The notes below the pieces were generated by a model that saw only the letters and a program-made list of their open reading frames with translations, was not told the origin of the DNA and made no database searches. Below, piece after piece: positions 16,572 to 24,981 of a DNA stretch of 64,000 bases (its first letter is position 1; every line of letters begins with the position of its first letter). The position numbers and the translations under genes are program-made. The DNA comes from Streptomyces sp. TLI_171 (GTDB lineage Bacteria; Actinomycetota; Actinomycetes; Streptomycetales; Streptomycetaceae): the NCBI RefSeq assembly GCF_003610255.1, contig NZ_RAPS01000001.1:310001-374000 (forward strand), given 5' to 3'.

Positions 16572-18596
16572 TCAGTGGCGGACCACCCGGGTGGCCCCCG
16601 CCGGGACGGTCAGGGTGTCGAACACCTCGGCGCAGGTGAGGAGTTCGGTGCCGGGGGCGGCGAGCGGGACGTCGGCGTCCTGTTCGCCGTGGTTGATGGC
16701 GAACAGGTAGCGGCCGTGCTCGCCGACGCGCTCCACCACCTCGACGTCGTGCGGGAGTCGAGGGAGCGTCAGGTCGGCCGCGGCGGCGGCGAGCTGGAGG
16801 ATCCGGGACAGGCCCTCGCCGTCGAGGCGGGCGGAGACGTAGTAGACCTGGCCGCCGCCGACCGCGTGGCGGGTGACGGCGGGCCGGCCGGCGGCGGGGC
16901 CGTCGGCGTAGCGGTAGAGGGTCTCGGCGCCCTCCGGCAGCAGGAACTCGGTCCACACGTCGGCGTGCAGCGCCGGGCCGCCGTCGGCCGCCTCCAGGGC
17001 GACGCGTTCGCCGGCCCGGAGCGGGGCGAACTCCTCGACCACCAGGCCGAGCAGCTCGCGCAGGGCGCCGGGGTGCGGTCCGGGATGGACGGTGTCGTGT
17101 TCGTCGACGATGCCGGAGAAGCAGGAGACGACGAGGGTGCCGCCGGCGGCGACGTACTGGCGCAGGTTCCGGGAGGCGGCTTCGGTCATCAGGTAGAGGG
17201 CGGGGGCGACCACCAGGGGGTACCGGCTCAACTCGGCCTCGGGGTGGGCGAAGTCGACGGTGAGGTGGGCGTCCCAGGTGGCGGCGTACCAGGCGTCGGC
17301 GCGTTCGCGGGCGTCGAGGTCGATGCTGGGGCGCCAGTCGAGGCGCTGCGCCCACCAGGACTCCCAGTCCCAGAGCATCGCGGCGTCGGGTCGCACCACG
17401 CTGTCGCGGATCTCCGCGAGGGCCCCCAGGTCCCGTCCGAGGGCGACCACCTCGCGCCAGATCCGGCTGTCGGTGCCGGCGTGCGGGAGCATCGCGGAGT
17501 GGAACTTCTCGGCGCCGTAGCGGGAGGCCCGCCACTGGAAGAACATCGCGCCCTCGGAGCCGCGGGCGACGTGCGCGAGGCTGTTGCGGGCGAGTTCGCC
17601 GGGGCGCTTGGCGAGGTTGCGGGGCTGCCAGTTGACGGCGCCGGTGGAGTGTTCGAGGAGCAGCCAGGGGCGGCCGCCGGCGACGGAGCGGGTGAGGTCG
17701 GCGGCCATCGCGAGGTTGATCTGGGTGCGGTGGTCCTCGGCGACCAGGTAGTGGTCGTTGGAGACCAGGTCGACCTCGCGGCCCCAGGCCCAGTAGTCGA
17801 TGGACTGGCACTGGCTGAGCGCGGTCATGAAGTTGGTGGTGACGGGGATGCCGGGGGCGAGGCGGTGCAGCAGGTCGCGTTCGCGCTTGAAGTTGGCGAG
17901 GATCGCGTCGTTGGTGAAGCGGGCGAAGTCGAGCTGCTGGGCGGGGTTGCCGGCGCTGGGGGTGAGCCGGGGCGGCTGGATGTCGTCCCAGCGGGTGTAG
18001 GTCTGGCCCCAGAAGGCGGTTCCCCAGGCGCAGTTGAGCTCCTTGAGGGTGCCGTAGCGCTCGCCGAGCCAGCGCCGGAAGTGGGCGGCGGACTCCTCGC
18101 AGTAGCAGTCGCTGACGGGGACGCCGTACTCGTTGTGGACGTGCCACAGGGCGACGGCGGGGTGGCTGCCGTAGCGGCGGCCGAGCTGTTCGGTGATGGC
18201 GGAGGCGGCGGCCTGGTAGGCGGGTGAGCTGTGGCAGATCGCGCCGCGGGAGCCGAACGCGTGGCGGTGGCCCTCGCGGGTGACGGGCAGTGCCTCGGGG
18301 TGGTCGCGGTAGAACCAGGCGGGCGGGACGACGGTGGGGGTGCCGAGGTCGGCCCGGATGCCGTTCGCGTGGAGCAGGTCGAGCAGCCGGTCGAGCCAGC
18401 CGAACTCGTGGACGCCGCGCTCGGGTTCGAGCAGGGCCCAGGAGAAGATCCCGACGCTGACCATGGTCACCCCGGCCTCGCGCATCAGCCGGACGTCCTC
18501 GGCCCAGACCTCCTCGGGCCACTGCTCGGGGTTGTAGTCGCCGCCGTAGGCGAGCGGGCCGAGTCCGACCGGGCGGGGGTACCGCGGGTGATCCAT
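16572..18596 (-). CDS. GH42 beta-galactosidase
   Basis: A 674-residue glycoside hydrolase family 42 enzyme that cleaves terminal beta-galactosides. It has the three-domain plan: a TIM barrel (about 10-390) with acid/base Glu156 in WHVHNEYG and nucleophile Glu315 in LLLEHSTGAVNW, a trimerisation domain (about 395-600), and a small C-terminal beta domain. A cluster of Cys (CYCEE region, about residues 164-190) fits the zinc site of many GH42 enzymes. No signal peptide, so it acts on imported oligosaccharides. ATG at 18596 has GGAG six bases upstream and is preferred to the ATG at 18608. It faces a sugar importer across LacI-type boxes. Confidence 0.95.
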   Translation of the reverse strand: MDHPRYPRPVGLGPLAYGGDYNPEQWPEEVWAEDVRLMREAGVTMVSVGIFSWALLEPERGVHEFGWLDRLLDLLHANGIRADLGTPTVVPPAWFYRDHPEALPVTREGHRHAFGSRGAICHSSPAYQAAASAITEQLGRRYGSHPAVALWHVHNEYGVPVSDCYCEESAAHFRRWLGERYGTLKELNCAWGTAFWGQTYTRWDDIQPPRLTPSAGNPAQQLDFARFTNDAILANFKRERDLLHRLAPGIPVTTNFMTALSQCQSIDYWAWGREVDLVSNDHYLVAEDHRTQINLAMAADLTRSVAGGRPWLLLEHSTGAVNWQPRNLAKRPGELARNSLAHVARGSEGAMFFQWRASRYGAEKFHSAMLPHAGTDSRIWREVVALGRDLGALAEIRDSVVRPDAAMLWDWESWWAQRLDWRPSIDLDARERADAWYAATWDAHLTVDFAHPEAELSRYPLVVAPALYLMTEAASRNLRQYVAAGGTLVVSCFSGIVDEHDTVHPGPHPGALRELLGLVVEEFAPLRAGERVALEAADGGPALHADVWTEFLLPEGAETLYRYADGPAAGRPAVTRHAVGGGQVYYVSARLDGEGLSRILQLAAAAADLTLPRLPHDVEVVERVGEHGRYLFAINHGEQDADVPLAAPGTELLTCAEVFDTLTVPAGATRVVRH

Positions 18597-18618
18597 GGGG
18601 TGCTCCATCGCGAAGAAC

Positions 18619-18632
18619 TGTGAACGTGCACA
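18619..18632. promoter_or_regulatory. LacI-type operator box 1
   Basis: TGTGAACGTGCACA, palindromic in 12 of 14 positions with a central CG as in LacI/GalR operators, 23 bases upstream of the GH42 start. An identical copy lies exactly 100 bp away on the importer side. Confidence 0.75.
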
Positions 18633-18718
18633 CCCTAACCAGAACCGGGTGCCGCTGTGTCTCGCCCAGATAACCGTATGACTTCAGGGATTGACAAGTG
18701 TCTCCCAGGTTTCCGTAC

Positions 18719-18732
18719 TGTGAACGTGCACA
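18719..18732. promoter_or_regulatory. LacI-type operator box 2
   Basis: A second TGTGAACGTGCACA, identical to box 1 and offset by 100 bp, preceding the binding-protein gene. The LacI regulator encoded at 22245-23291 is the likely ligand, with both divergent promoters under its control. Confidence 0.75.
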
Positions 18733-18866
18733 ACGACGGCCCAGGCTGCTGACCTGGCTGTCCCCCACTCGCACTGCCCCGCGCCGCGCTTCCGCCGAGC
18801 ACCCCCCTCGCCCGGCGGCCCGGGCGCGACTCCCTCACTCGAAACCCGTGATCCTCGGGAGGATCC

Positions 18867-20183
18867 ATGCACCGTCGCCTCGCCCTCGCCGCGGCCGCCG
18901 CCCTGTGCGGCACGCTCGTGCTGTCCGCGTGCTCGTCCGACGGCGGCTCCGGCGACTCCGCCAAGGCGGCGTCCGGTCCGGTCAAGCTCACCTTCTGGTC
19001 CTGGGCGCCGAACATGGACAAGGTCGCCGAGGTCTGGAACAAGGCCAACCCGGACATCCAGGTCAGCGTGCTGAAGCAGGCCGGCGGCGACGACCTGGTC
19101 ACCAAGACCATCACCGCCGCGAAGGCCGGCAACGCTCCGGACCTGATCCAGGCCGAGTACCAGGCGCTGCCGACGCTGGTCTCCAACGACGTGCTGGCCG
19201 ACATCGCCAAGCAGGCCGGTTCCGCGAAGGGCCAGTTCGCGGACGGCGTGTGGAAGCAGGTCACGCTCGGCTCGGACGCGGTGTACGCGATCCCGGAGGA
19301 CACCGCTCCGCTGGCGTTCTACTACCGGCAGGACCTGTTCCAGCAGTACGGCCTGAAGGTCCCCACCACCTGGGACGAGTTCGCGGCCACCGCCCGCGAG
19401 TTGAAGCAGAAGGCGCCGGAGAAGGCGCTGACCACCTTCTCCGCCAACGACCCGGGCCTGTTCGCCGGCCTGGCGCAGCAGGCGGGTGCGAAGTGGTGGA
19501 CCGCCTCGGGTGACAAGTGGAGCGTGGCGATCGACGACGACGCCACCCGGAAGGTCGCGGACTTCTGGTCGGGCCTGGTGAAGGACGGCGCGGTCGACAA
19601 CCAGCCGATGTACACCCCGGCGTGGAGCAAGGCGCTGAACGACGGCTCGCAGCTGGGCTGGGTCTCGGCGGTGTGGGCGCCGGGCGTGCTGACCAGTTCG
19701 GCACCGGACACCAAGGGCAAGTGGGCGATCGCCCCGCTGCCGCAGTGGCAGGCGGGCTCCTCGGTGACGGGCAGCTGGGGCGGCTCGGCGACCGGTGTGA
19801 CCACGGGTGCGGTGAAGTCGGGTCACGCGGACGCCGCGGCGAAGTTCGCGAGCTGGCTGAACACCGACCCGGCGGCGCTGGAGGCGCTGGTGAAGGAGGT
19901 CAACATCTACCCGGCGGCGACCTCCGCGCAGACCGGCAGCCTGCTGTCGGCGGCCCCGGACTTCTTCACCAACCAGCCCGACTTCTACGCGAAGGCCGCC
20001 GAGATCGCCAAGGGCACCGCTCCGGCCGCCTGGGGTCCGAACGTGAACGTGGCGTACTCGGCGTTCAAGGACGCGTTCGGCAAGGCCGCGCAGGACAAGG
20101 GCGCCTTCGCCCCGGCGCTGACCGCGATGCAGCAGTCCACCGTCGAGGACCTGAAGAAGAACGGCTTCCAGGTCGCCGGCTGA
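18867..20183 (+). CDS. Sugar ABC transporter substrate-binding lipoprotein
   Basis: A 438-residue extracellular solute-binding protein, family 1. The lipobox LSAC (19-22) gives a lipid-anchored Cys22 after a 21-residue signal peptide. The mature part has the family 1 pattern: VKLTFWSWAP at the start of lobe 1, NAPDLIQAEYQALPTLV, and EDTAPLAFYYRQDLFQQYG in the hinge region. It delivers an oligosaccharide to the two permeases downstream; given the neighbouring GH42 enzyme, a beta-galactoside or galactan fragment is likely. A stem-loop after the gene may keep its expression above that of the permeases. Confidence 0.93.
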   Translation: MHRRLALAAAAALCGTLVLSACSSDGGSGDSAKAASGPVKLTFWSWAPNMDKVAEVWNKANPDIQVSVLKQAGGDDLVTKTITAAKAGNAPDLIQAEYQALPTLVSNDVLADIAKQAGSAKGQFADGVWKQVTLGSDAVYAIPEDTAPLAFYYRQDLFQQYGLKVPTTWDEFAATARELKQKAPEKALTTFSANDPGLFAGLAQQAGAKWWTASGDKWSVAIDDDATRKVADFWSGLVKDGAVDNQPMYTPAWSKALNDGSQLGWVSAVWAPGVLTSSAPDTKGKWAIAPLPQWQAGSSVTGSWGGSATGVTTGAVKSGHADAAAKFASWLNTDPAALEALVKEVNIYPAATSAQTGSLLSAAPDFFTNQPDFYAKAAEIAKGTAPAAWGPNVNVAYSAFKDAFGKAAQDKGAFAPALTAMQQSTVEDLKKNGFQVAG

Positions 20184-20212
20184 CCCGCCGCGACCGGCTG
20201 ACCCGCCGTCAT

Positions 20213-20237
20213 CCGCCGTGCCTTCCCGGCACGGCGG
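20213..20237 (+). terminator. Intercistronic stem-loop after the binding protein
   Basis: CCGCCGTGCC (20213-20222), loop TTCCC, GGCACGGCGG (20228-20237). It lies between the binding-protein and permease genes, a place where partial termination or 3' protection commonly raises binding-protein levels over permease levels. Confidence 0.65.
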
Positions 20238-20338
20238 GGGCGGATGCACCGTCGGCCGCCGTACTCCCGGTCCGTCGCCCCGCCCGGTGGCGGACCGGGC
20301 CCGCACCCGCCCCAGCCCTCACCTTCCCTGGAGTCGCC

Positions 20339-21265
20339 ATGGCCTCCCCTCCCCCGGTCCGGCGCGCCGCGCGCCGCGGCCCGATCGCGCCGTTCGGTTT
20401 CCTCGGCCCGGCCGCCGTCCTGTTCACGCTCTTCTTCGCGCTGCCGATCTGCTACGCGGTGTACCTGAGTCTGCGCTCCGTCAAGGTGAAGGGCCTCGGC
20501 CTGGGCTCGCACGCGCGGACCGAGGTGTGGGCGGGGCTGTCGAACTACACCTCGGCGCTGTCGGACCCGGAGCTGCTGTCGGGCTCCGGCCGGGTGTTGC
20601 TGTACGGGGCCCTGCTGGTGCCGACGATGCTGGGGGCGGCGCTGTTCTTCGCGCTGCTGCTGGACGTGCCGCGGGTGCGGTTCCGGTCGTTCTCCCGGCT
20701 GGTGATCTTCCTGCCGTACGCAGTGCCGGGGATCGTGGCGTCCACGCTGTGGGGCTTCCTGTACCTGCCGACGGTCAGCCCGGGGTACTTCCTGCTGACC
20801 CAGGCGGGGATGAGCGGCCCCGACCTGCTGCACGGCAACGGCCTGTACCTGGCGATGGCGAACATCGCGGTGTGGGGCGGCACCGGCTTCAACATGATCG
20901 TCATCTACACCTCGCTGCGGGCGCTGCCGGCCGAGGTGTACGAGGCGGCGCGGCTGGACGGCTGTTCGGAGCTGCAGATCGCGCTGCGGATCAAGATCCC
21001 GATGGTGGCGCCCTCGCTGGTGCTGACCTTCTTCTTCTCGATGATCGCCACCCTGCAGGTGTTCGCCGAGCCGATGACCATCAAGCCGCTGACCAACTCG
21101 ATGAGTTCGACCTGGTCGCCGCTGATGAAGGTGTACCGGGACGCGTTCATCCAGGGCAACATCTACTCCGCCGCCGCCACCTCCGTGGTGATCGCGGCGG
21201 CCACCCTGCTGCTCTCCTTCGGATTCCTGAAGCTGGTAAACAAGCGTGCCAACGGAGGCAGTTGA
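20339..21265 (+). CDS. Sugar ABC transporter permease (MalF type)
   Basis: A 308-residue inner-membrane permease with six transmembrane helices. The cytoplasmic EAA loop reads EVYEAARLDGCSELQIALRIKIP, the site that contacts the ATPase. The N-terminal helix GPAAVLFTLFFALPICYAVYLSL is typical of MalF-like subunits. It is followed by a MalG-like partner one base after its stop codon. The locus has no ATPase gene; in Streptomyces such importers share the multi-sugar ATPase MsiK encoded elsewhere. Confidence 0.93.
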   Translation: MASPPPVRRAARRGPIAPFGFLGPAAVLFTLFFALPICYAVYLSLRSVKVKGLGLGSHARTEVWAGLSNYTSALSDPELLSGSGRVLLYGALLVPTMLGAALFFALLLDVPRVRFRSFSRLVIFLPYAVPGIVASTLWGFLYLPTVSPGYFLLTQAGMSGPDLLHGNGLYLAMANIAVWGGTGFNMIVIYTSLRALPAEVYEAARLDGCSELQIALRIKIPMVAPSLVLTFFFSMIATLQVFAEPMTIKPLTNSMSSTWSPLMKVYRDAFIQGNIYSAAATSVVIAAATLLLSFGFLKLVNKRANGGS

Positions 21266-21266
21266 G

Positions 21267-22190
21267 ATGAGTTCCACCACCACGGCGGCCCCCGGCCGCA
21301 CGCTCCGCCCGTCCGCCCCGGCGCCCGGCGGCACACCCGGCAACCCGATGGGCCCGCCGCGCCGGCGCACCGCCTGGACGCCGACGCTGCTCCTGCTGCT
21401 GGGCGCGGTGTACTGCCTGGTGCCGCTGGTGTGGGTGCTGACGGCGGCGACCAAGAGCCGCGAGGAGCTGTTCAGCACCTTCACGTACGCGCCGGGTTCG
21501 GGTTTCTGGAACAACCTGGCCGAGCTGTCCTCGTACCGGGGCGGCGTGTACTGGCAGTGGATGGCCAACTCGGCGCTGTACGCGGGTGTGGGCGCGCTGC
21601 TGTCCGCGGCGGTGTCGGGCGTGACGGGCTACGCGCTGGCCAAGTACCGCTTCCGGGGGCGCTCGGCGGTGTTCAACGTCCTGCTGGCGGGGGTGCTGAT
21701 GCCGCCGATCACGCTGGCGGTGCCGCAGTACCTGCTGATGTCGAAGGCGGGGCTGGCGGACAGCTACCTCTCGGTGCTGCTGCCCAGCATCCTCTCCCCG
21801 TACGGCATCTACCTGTCCCGGATCTACGCGGAGGCGGCGGTCCCGGACGAGGTGGTGGAGGCGGCCCGGGTGGACGGCGCGAAGGACTGGCGGCTGTTCC
21901 GCAGCGTGGCGCTGCCGATGATGGTGCCGGGCCTGGTGACGGTGTTCCTGTTCCAGTTCGTGGCGATCTGGAACAACTTCCTGCTGCCGTACATCATGCT
22001 CGGCGACGACCACAAGTTCCCGGTCACGGTGGGCCTGTACTCGCTCCTGCAGCAGGGCTCGAACGAGCCGGCGATGTACACCCTGGTGATCACCGGTGCG
22101 CTGCTGTCGGTGCTGCCGCTGATCGCCCTGTTCCTCGGACTGCAGCGCTACTGGCGGGTCGACCTGCTCTCCGGCGCCGTGAAGTCCTGA
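21267..22190 (+). CDS. Sugar ABC transporter permease (MalG type)
   Basis: A 307-residue permease, partner of the preceding subunit. It has an N-terminal helix, then five helices with the EAA loop EVVEAARVDGAKDWRLFRSVALP, and the MalG-like ending IALFLGLQRYWRVDLLSGAVKS. The ATG at 21267 lies one base after the upstream stop and uses CGGAGG at the end of that gene, so translation is coupled. The stop codon sits within a near-perfect copy of the dispersed palindrome. Confidence 0.93.
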   Translation: MSSTTTAAPGRTLRPSAPAPGGTPGNPMGPPRRRTAWTPTLLLLLGAVYCLVPLVWVLTAATKSREELFSTFTYAPGSGFWNNLAELSSYRGGVYWQWMANSALYAGVGALLSAAVSGVTGYALAKYRFRGRSAVFNVLLAGVLMPPITLAVPQYLLMSKAGLADSYLSVLLPSILSPYGIYLSRIYAEAAVPDEVVEAARVDGAKDWRLFRSVALPMMVPGLVTVFLFQFVAIWNNFLLPYIMLGDDHKFPVTVGLYSLLQQGSNEPAMYTLVITGALLSVLPLIALFLGLQRYWRVDLLSGAVKS

Positions 22191-22201
22191 CGGGCCGCCA
22201 G
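22187..22201. repeat. Dispersed palindrome copy on a stop codon
   Basis: CTGACGG-G-CCGCCAG, one mismatch, enclosing the TGA stop of the MalG-type permease gene. Confidence 0.45.
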
Positions 22202-22244
22202 TACAGTGGCCCCGACACCTCGATCAGCAAGGACCCACATCCTG

Positions 22245-23291
22245 ATGACGGAACCAGCGTCCCGAGGCCGGGCGGCCGGACGGCCGAAGCGCCCGCCGAC
22301 CATCCACGACGTCGCCGCGGTGGCGGGTGTCTCGCGCGGCACCGTCTCCCGCGTGCTGCAGGGCGGGCACAACGTCAGCCCGGCCTCGCAGCAGGCGGTG
22401 GAGGCCGCGATCGCGAAGCTCGGCTACGTGGTGAACCGGGCCGCCCGCAGCCTGGTCACCCAGCGCTCCGGCTCGGTGGCGTTCCTGCTGACCGAGCCGC
22501 AGGAGCGGTTCTTCGAGGACCCGAACTTCACCACCCTGCTGCGCGGTTGCACGGCGGCGCTGGCCGAGCACGACATCCCGCTGCTGCTGATGACGGCCGG
22601 CGACGACGCCGAACGCCGCCGGGTGACGCGCTACCTGGCGGCCGGCCACGTCGACGGCGTGCTGCTGGTGTCCTCGCACCGCGGCAACCCGATGATCGAG
22701 CACCTGCGCGAGGCGGACATCCCGATGGTCTGCTGCGGCCGGCCGCTGGGCCAGCGCGGCCGGGTGCCGTACGTGGCGGCGGACGACCGCGAGGGCGCGA
22801 AGGACCTGGTGCGGCACCTGCTGGAGTCGGGCCGCACCCGGATCGCCACCATCGCGGGCCCGCAGGACACCCCGGGCGGCGTCGAGCGGCTGTCCGGCTA
22901 CCGGGAGGTGCTCGGCGAGTACGGCCTTCCGGTGGACGAGTCGCTGATCGCGCACGGCGACTACAGCCGGGCCGGCGGGGAGGCCGCGATGCGCGAACTC
23001 CTTGACCGGGCACCGGACTTGGACGCCGTCTTCGTGGCCTCCGACCTGATGGCGGACGGCGCGCTGTCCGCCCTGGAGCACGCGGGCCGGGCCGTTCCGG
23101 CGGACGTCGCGGTGGGTGGGTTCGACGACTCGCCGGTGGCCGCCACCACCCGCCCACCGCTGACCACCATAAGGCAGCCCTGGGACCGGATCTCCGCCGA
23201 GATGGTCCGCCTGCTGCTGGACCGGATCGCCGGGCACGACGCGCCGACGGTGATCCTGCCCACCGAACTGGTGGTGCGCGCCTCCGCCTGA
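22245..23291 (+). CDS. LacI family transcriptional regulator
   Basis: A 348-residue LacI/GalR repressor. The N-terminal helix-turn-helix and hinge read TIHDVAAVAGVSRGTVSRVLQ, followed by the periplasmic-binding-protein-like sugar domain ending with VGGFDDSPVAATTRPPLTTIRQP, the family's conserved inducer-pocket and core region. It is the last gene of the importer operon and the probable ligand of the two TGTGAACGTGCACA boxes. The inducer is most likely a galactoside. ATG at 22245 has AAGGA eleven bases upstream. Confidence 0.93.
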   Translation: MTEPASRGRAAGRPKRPPTIHDVAAVAGVSRGTVSRVLQGGHNVSPASQQAVEAAIAKLGYVVNRAARSLVTQRSGSVAFLLTEPQERFFEDPNFTTLLRGCTAALAEHDIPLLLMTAGDDAERRRVTRYLAAGHVDGVLLVSSHRGNPMIEHLREADIPMVCCGRPLGQRGRVPYVAADDREGAKDLVRHLLESGRTRIATIAGPQDTPGGVERLSGYREVLGEYGLPVDESLIAHGDYSRAGGEAAMRELLDRAPDLDAVFVASDLMADGALSALEHAGRAVPADVAVGGFDDSPVAATTRPPLTTIRQPWDRISAEMVRLLLDRIAGHDAPTVILPTELVVRASA

Positions 23292-23312
23292 GGCCCGCCC
23301 TCTCCGGACCTC

Positions 23313-23360
23313 CCGGCCCCGGTGACGCACCGTCGAGCGACGGTGCGTCACCGGGGCCGG
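23313..23360. terminator. Long bidirectional terminator
   Basis: Perfect 23-bp arms (23313-23335 and 23338-23360) with a two-base gap at the tip, between the convergent LacI and DHFR-like genes. The inner stem includes the GTGACGCACCGTC core related to the dispersed palindrome. It is the strongest hairpin in the window. Confidence 0.9.
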
Positions 23361-23366
23361 CGCGCG

Positions 23367-23918
23367 TCAGGCCCGGACGTACCGGCTGTACAGGTGCGGC
23401 CCGACCGGCTCGGCCTCCGCGCACCGGAAGTCGCCGGTCGCGGCGCCCTCCGGGAACAGCCGGCTGCCCGCGCCGAGGACCACGGGAACGGTGACGAAGC
23501 GGTACTCGTCGACCAGGTCGGCGGCGACCAGCTGGTGGATCACGCCGCCGCTGCCGGTGACCACCACGTCGCGGCTCTCCGCCTTGACCGCGGTCAGCAG
23601 GTCGCCCTCCAGCAGCCGGGAGTTGGCCCAGCCGGAGGCGTCGGCGAGGGTGCGGCTGGCGACCACCTTCTCGGCGGCGTTCATCCGCTCGGCGAACTCG
23701 CCGTCCCGGTCCGGCCAGATCTGCCCGAAGCGCTGCCAGGTGCGGCGGCCGAGCAGCAGCACGCCGTCCTGCAGGGTCCGGCCCAGCCGGAACTTGTCGC
23801 CGGACACGTGCTCGGGGCCGTAGCGGAACATCCAGCCGCCGAGGGCGGTGCCGTCCGACCCGTCGGGGTCGGCGGTCCGGCCGTCCAGGGTGGTGAAGCC
23901 GATGACGATGACGCTCAT
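23367..23918 (-). CDS. DHFR/RibD C-terminal domain reductase
   Basis: A 183-residue protein of the dihydrofolate-reductase-like RibD C-terminal family, expected to bind NADPH. Landmarks are VIGFTTLDGRTADPDG at the start, LLLGRRTWQRF, and VVTGSGGVIHQLVAADLVDEYRFVTVPVVLGAGSRLF. The true folate or pyrimidine substrate residues cannot be assigned, and such stand-alone proteins are mostly uncharacterised. It follows an ECF sigma factor gene on the same strand after 82 bp and may be in its operon or regulon; a second gene of the same family lies on the other side of the locus. ATG has GGAAGGAAG upstream. Confidence 0.88.
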   Translation of the reverse strand: MSVIVIGFTTLDGRTADPDGSDGTALGGWMFRYGPEHVSGDKFRLGRTLQDGVLLLGRRTWQRFGQIWPDRDGEFAERMNAAEKVVASRTLADASGWANSRLLEGDLLTAVKAESRDVVVTGSGGVIHQLVAADLVDEYRFVTVPVVLGAGSRLFPEGAATGDFRCAEAEPVGPHLYSRYVRA

Positions 23919-24000
23919 GACGGTACTTCCTTCCGGTGGGGTGTCTCACCGGTACGTACCGGCGGCGCCGCCCGGACTCATCGGCGCCGCGCGCCCGGAT

Positions 24001-24915
24001 TCAGCAGATCTCCTCCGACAGGCCGAAGGTGCGCAGCACCGCCGGGTCGGTGAACACGGTGTTGCGGGTGACCAGGCCGCCGGCCACCTCCAGCAGCTGG
24101 ATGCTGTGCAGGCGGTGGCGGTCGCCCTCGGCGGCGTACGCGGCGAACGCGCTCTGGCCGTTGGCGCCGACCCGGCTGGTGCGCCAGGCGGTGCCGCGCA
24201 TCCCGTAGACCCGCTCCATGAACTGCCCGTAGTGCCGGGCGCCGCGGTACCAGAGCGCCAGCGGCGGCATCTCCAGGATCGCGTCCTCGGCGAGCAGGCC
24301 GACCAGCGCGGGCACGTCGGCCGCTTCGAACGCGGCCAGGTAGCGGTCGACGACGGCGCCCTCCTGCTGCTCCCTGACCTGCTCGGCGGCACCGCCGGCG
24401 GCGACGGCGGCGCGGGCCCGCTGCAGGGCGCTGTTGACGGCGGCGACGGTGGTCTCCAGCTGCTCGGCGACCTCGGCGGCGCTGAACGCCAGCACCTCGC
24501 GCAGCACCAGCACGGCGCGCTGCCGGGCGGGCAGCAGCTGCACGGCGGCGACCCAGGCCAGCCGCAGCTCGGCGCGGGCGTCCAGGTCGAGCCGGGCGTC
24601 GGGGAACGGCTCCAGCCAGGGCACGTCGACGGCGGGGGTGAGCGGCGCGCCCGGGTCCTCGCCGGGCGCGCCGAGCCCGGCGGGCAGCGGGCGGCGGGCC
24701 CGGCCCTCCAGCGCGGTGAGGCAGACGTTGGTGGCGATCCGGTACAGCCAGGTGCGGACCGAGGCGCGCGCCGGGTCGTAGCGCTCGCGGGCGTTCCAGG
24801 CGCGCAGCAGGGTGTCCTGCACCAGGTCCTCGGCGTCCTGGAAGGACCCGGTCATCCGGTAGCAGTAGGCCGTCAATTCGCCGCGGTGGGCTTCGAGTTC
24901 CACGCTGCACATCAT
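24001..24915 (-). CDS. ECF sigma factor with C-terminal SnoaL-like domain
   Basis: A 304-residue sigma-70 family factor. Region 2 (about 8-75) includes YRMTGSFQDAEDLVQDTLLRAW and TWLYRIATNVCL; region 4 (about 130-185) includes LPARQRAVLVLREVLAFSAAEVAEQL. The C-terminal 110 residues, starting near AAFEAADVPALVGLLAEDAILEMPP, are a SnoaL-like fold, which in related ECF groups replaces an anti-sigma factor as the activity switch. It resembles the SigX5/TIGR02960 type. A paralogous sigma gene is divergent only 66 bp away. Start ATG at 24915; ribosome site weak. Confidence 0.92.
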   Translation of the reverse strand: MMCSVELEAHRGELTAYCYRMTGSFQDAEDLVQDTLLRAWNARERYDPARASVRTWLYRIATNVCLTALEGRARRPLPAGLGAPGEDPGAPLTPAVDVPWLEPFPDARLDLDARAELRLAWVAAVQLLPARQRAVLVLREVLAFSAAEVAEQLETTVAAVNSALQRARAAVAAGGAAEQVREQQEGAVVDRYLAAFEAADVPALVGLLAEDAILEMPPLALWYRGARHYGQFMERVYGMRGTAWRTSRVGANGQSAFAAYAAEGDRHRLHSIQLLEVAGGLVTRNTVFTDPAVLRTFGLSEEIC

Positions 24916-24946
24916 GCCTCGTCCGCCGCGCCGGGAGCGCTCGGAC

Positions 24947-24981
24947 CTTGCGTTGTCGGACCCTCGCACTAGGCTGGTCGG
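24947..24981 (+). promoter_or_regulatory. Promoter for a leaderless sigma-factor mRNA
   Basis: TTGCGT (24947-24952) and TAGGCT (24970-24975) are separated by exactly 17 bp, and the GTG at 24982 lies at the expected transcription start seven bases after the -10 box. No Shine-Dalgarno sequence precedes the GTG. Confidence 0.6.
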
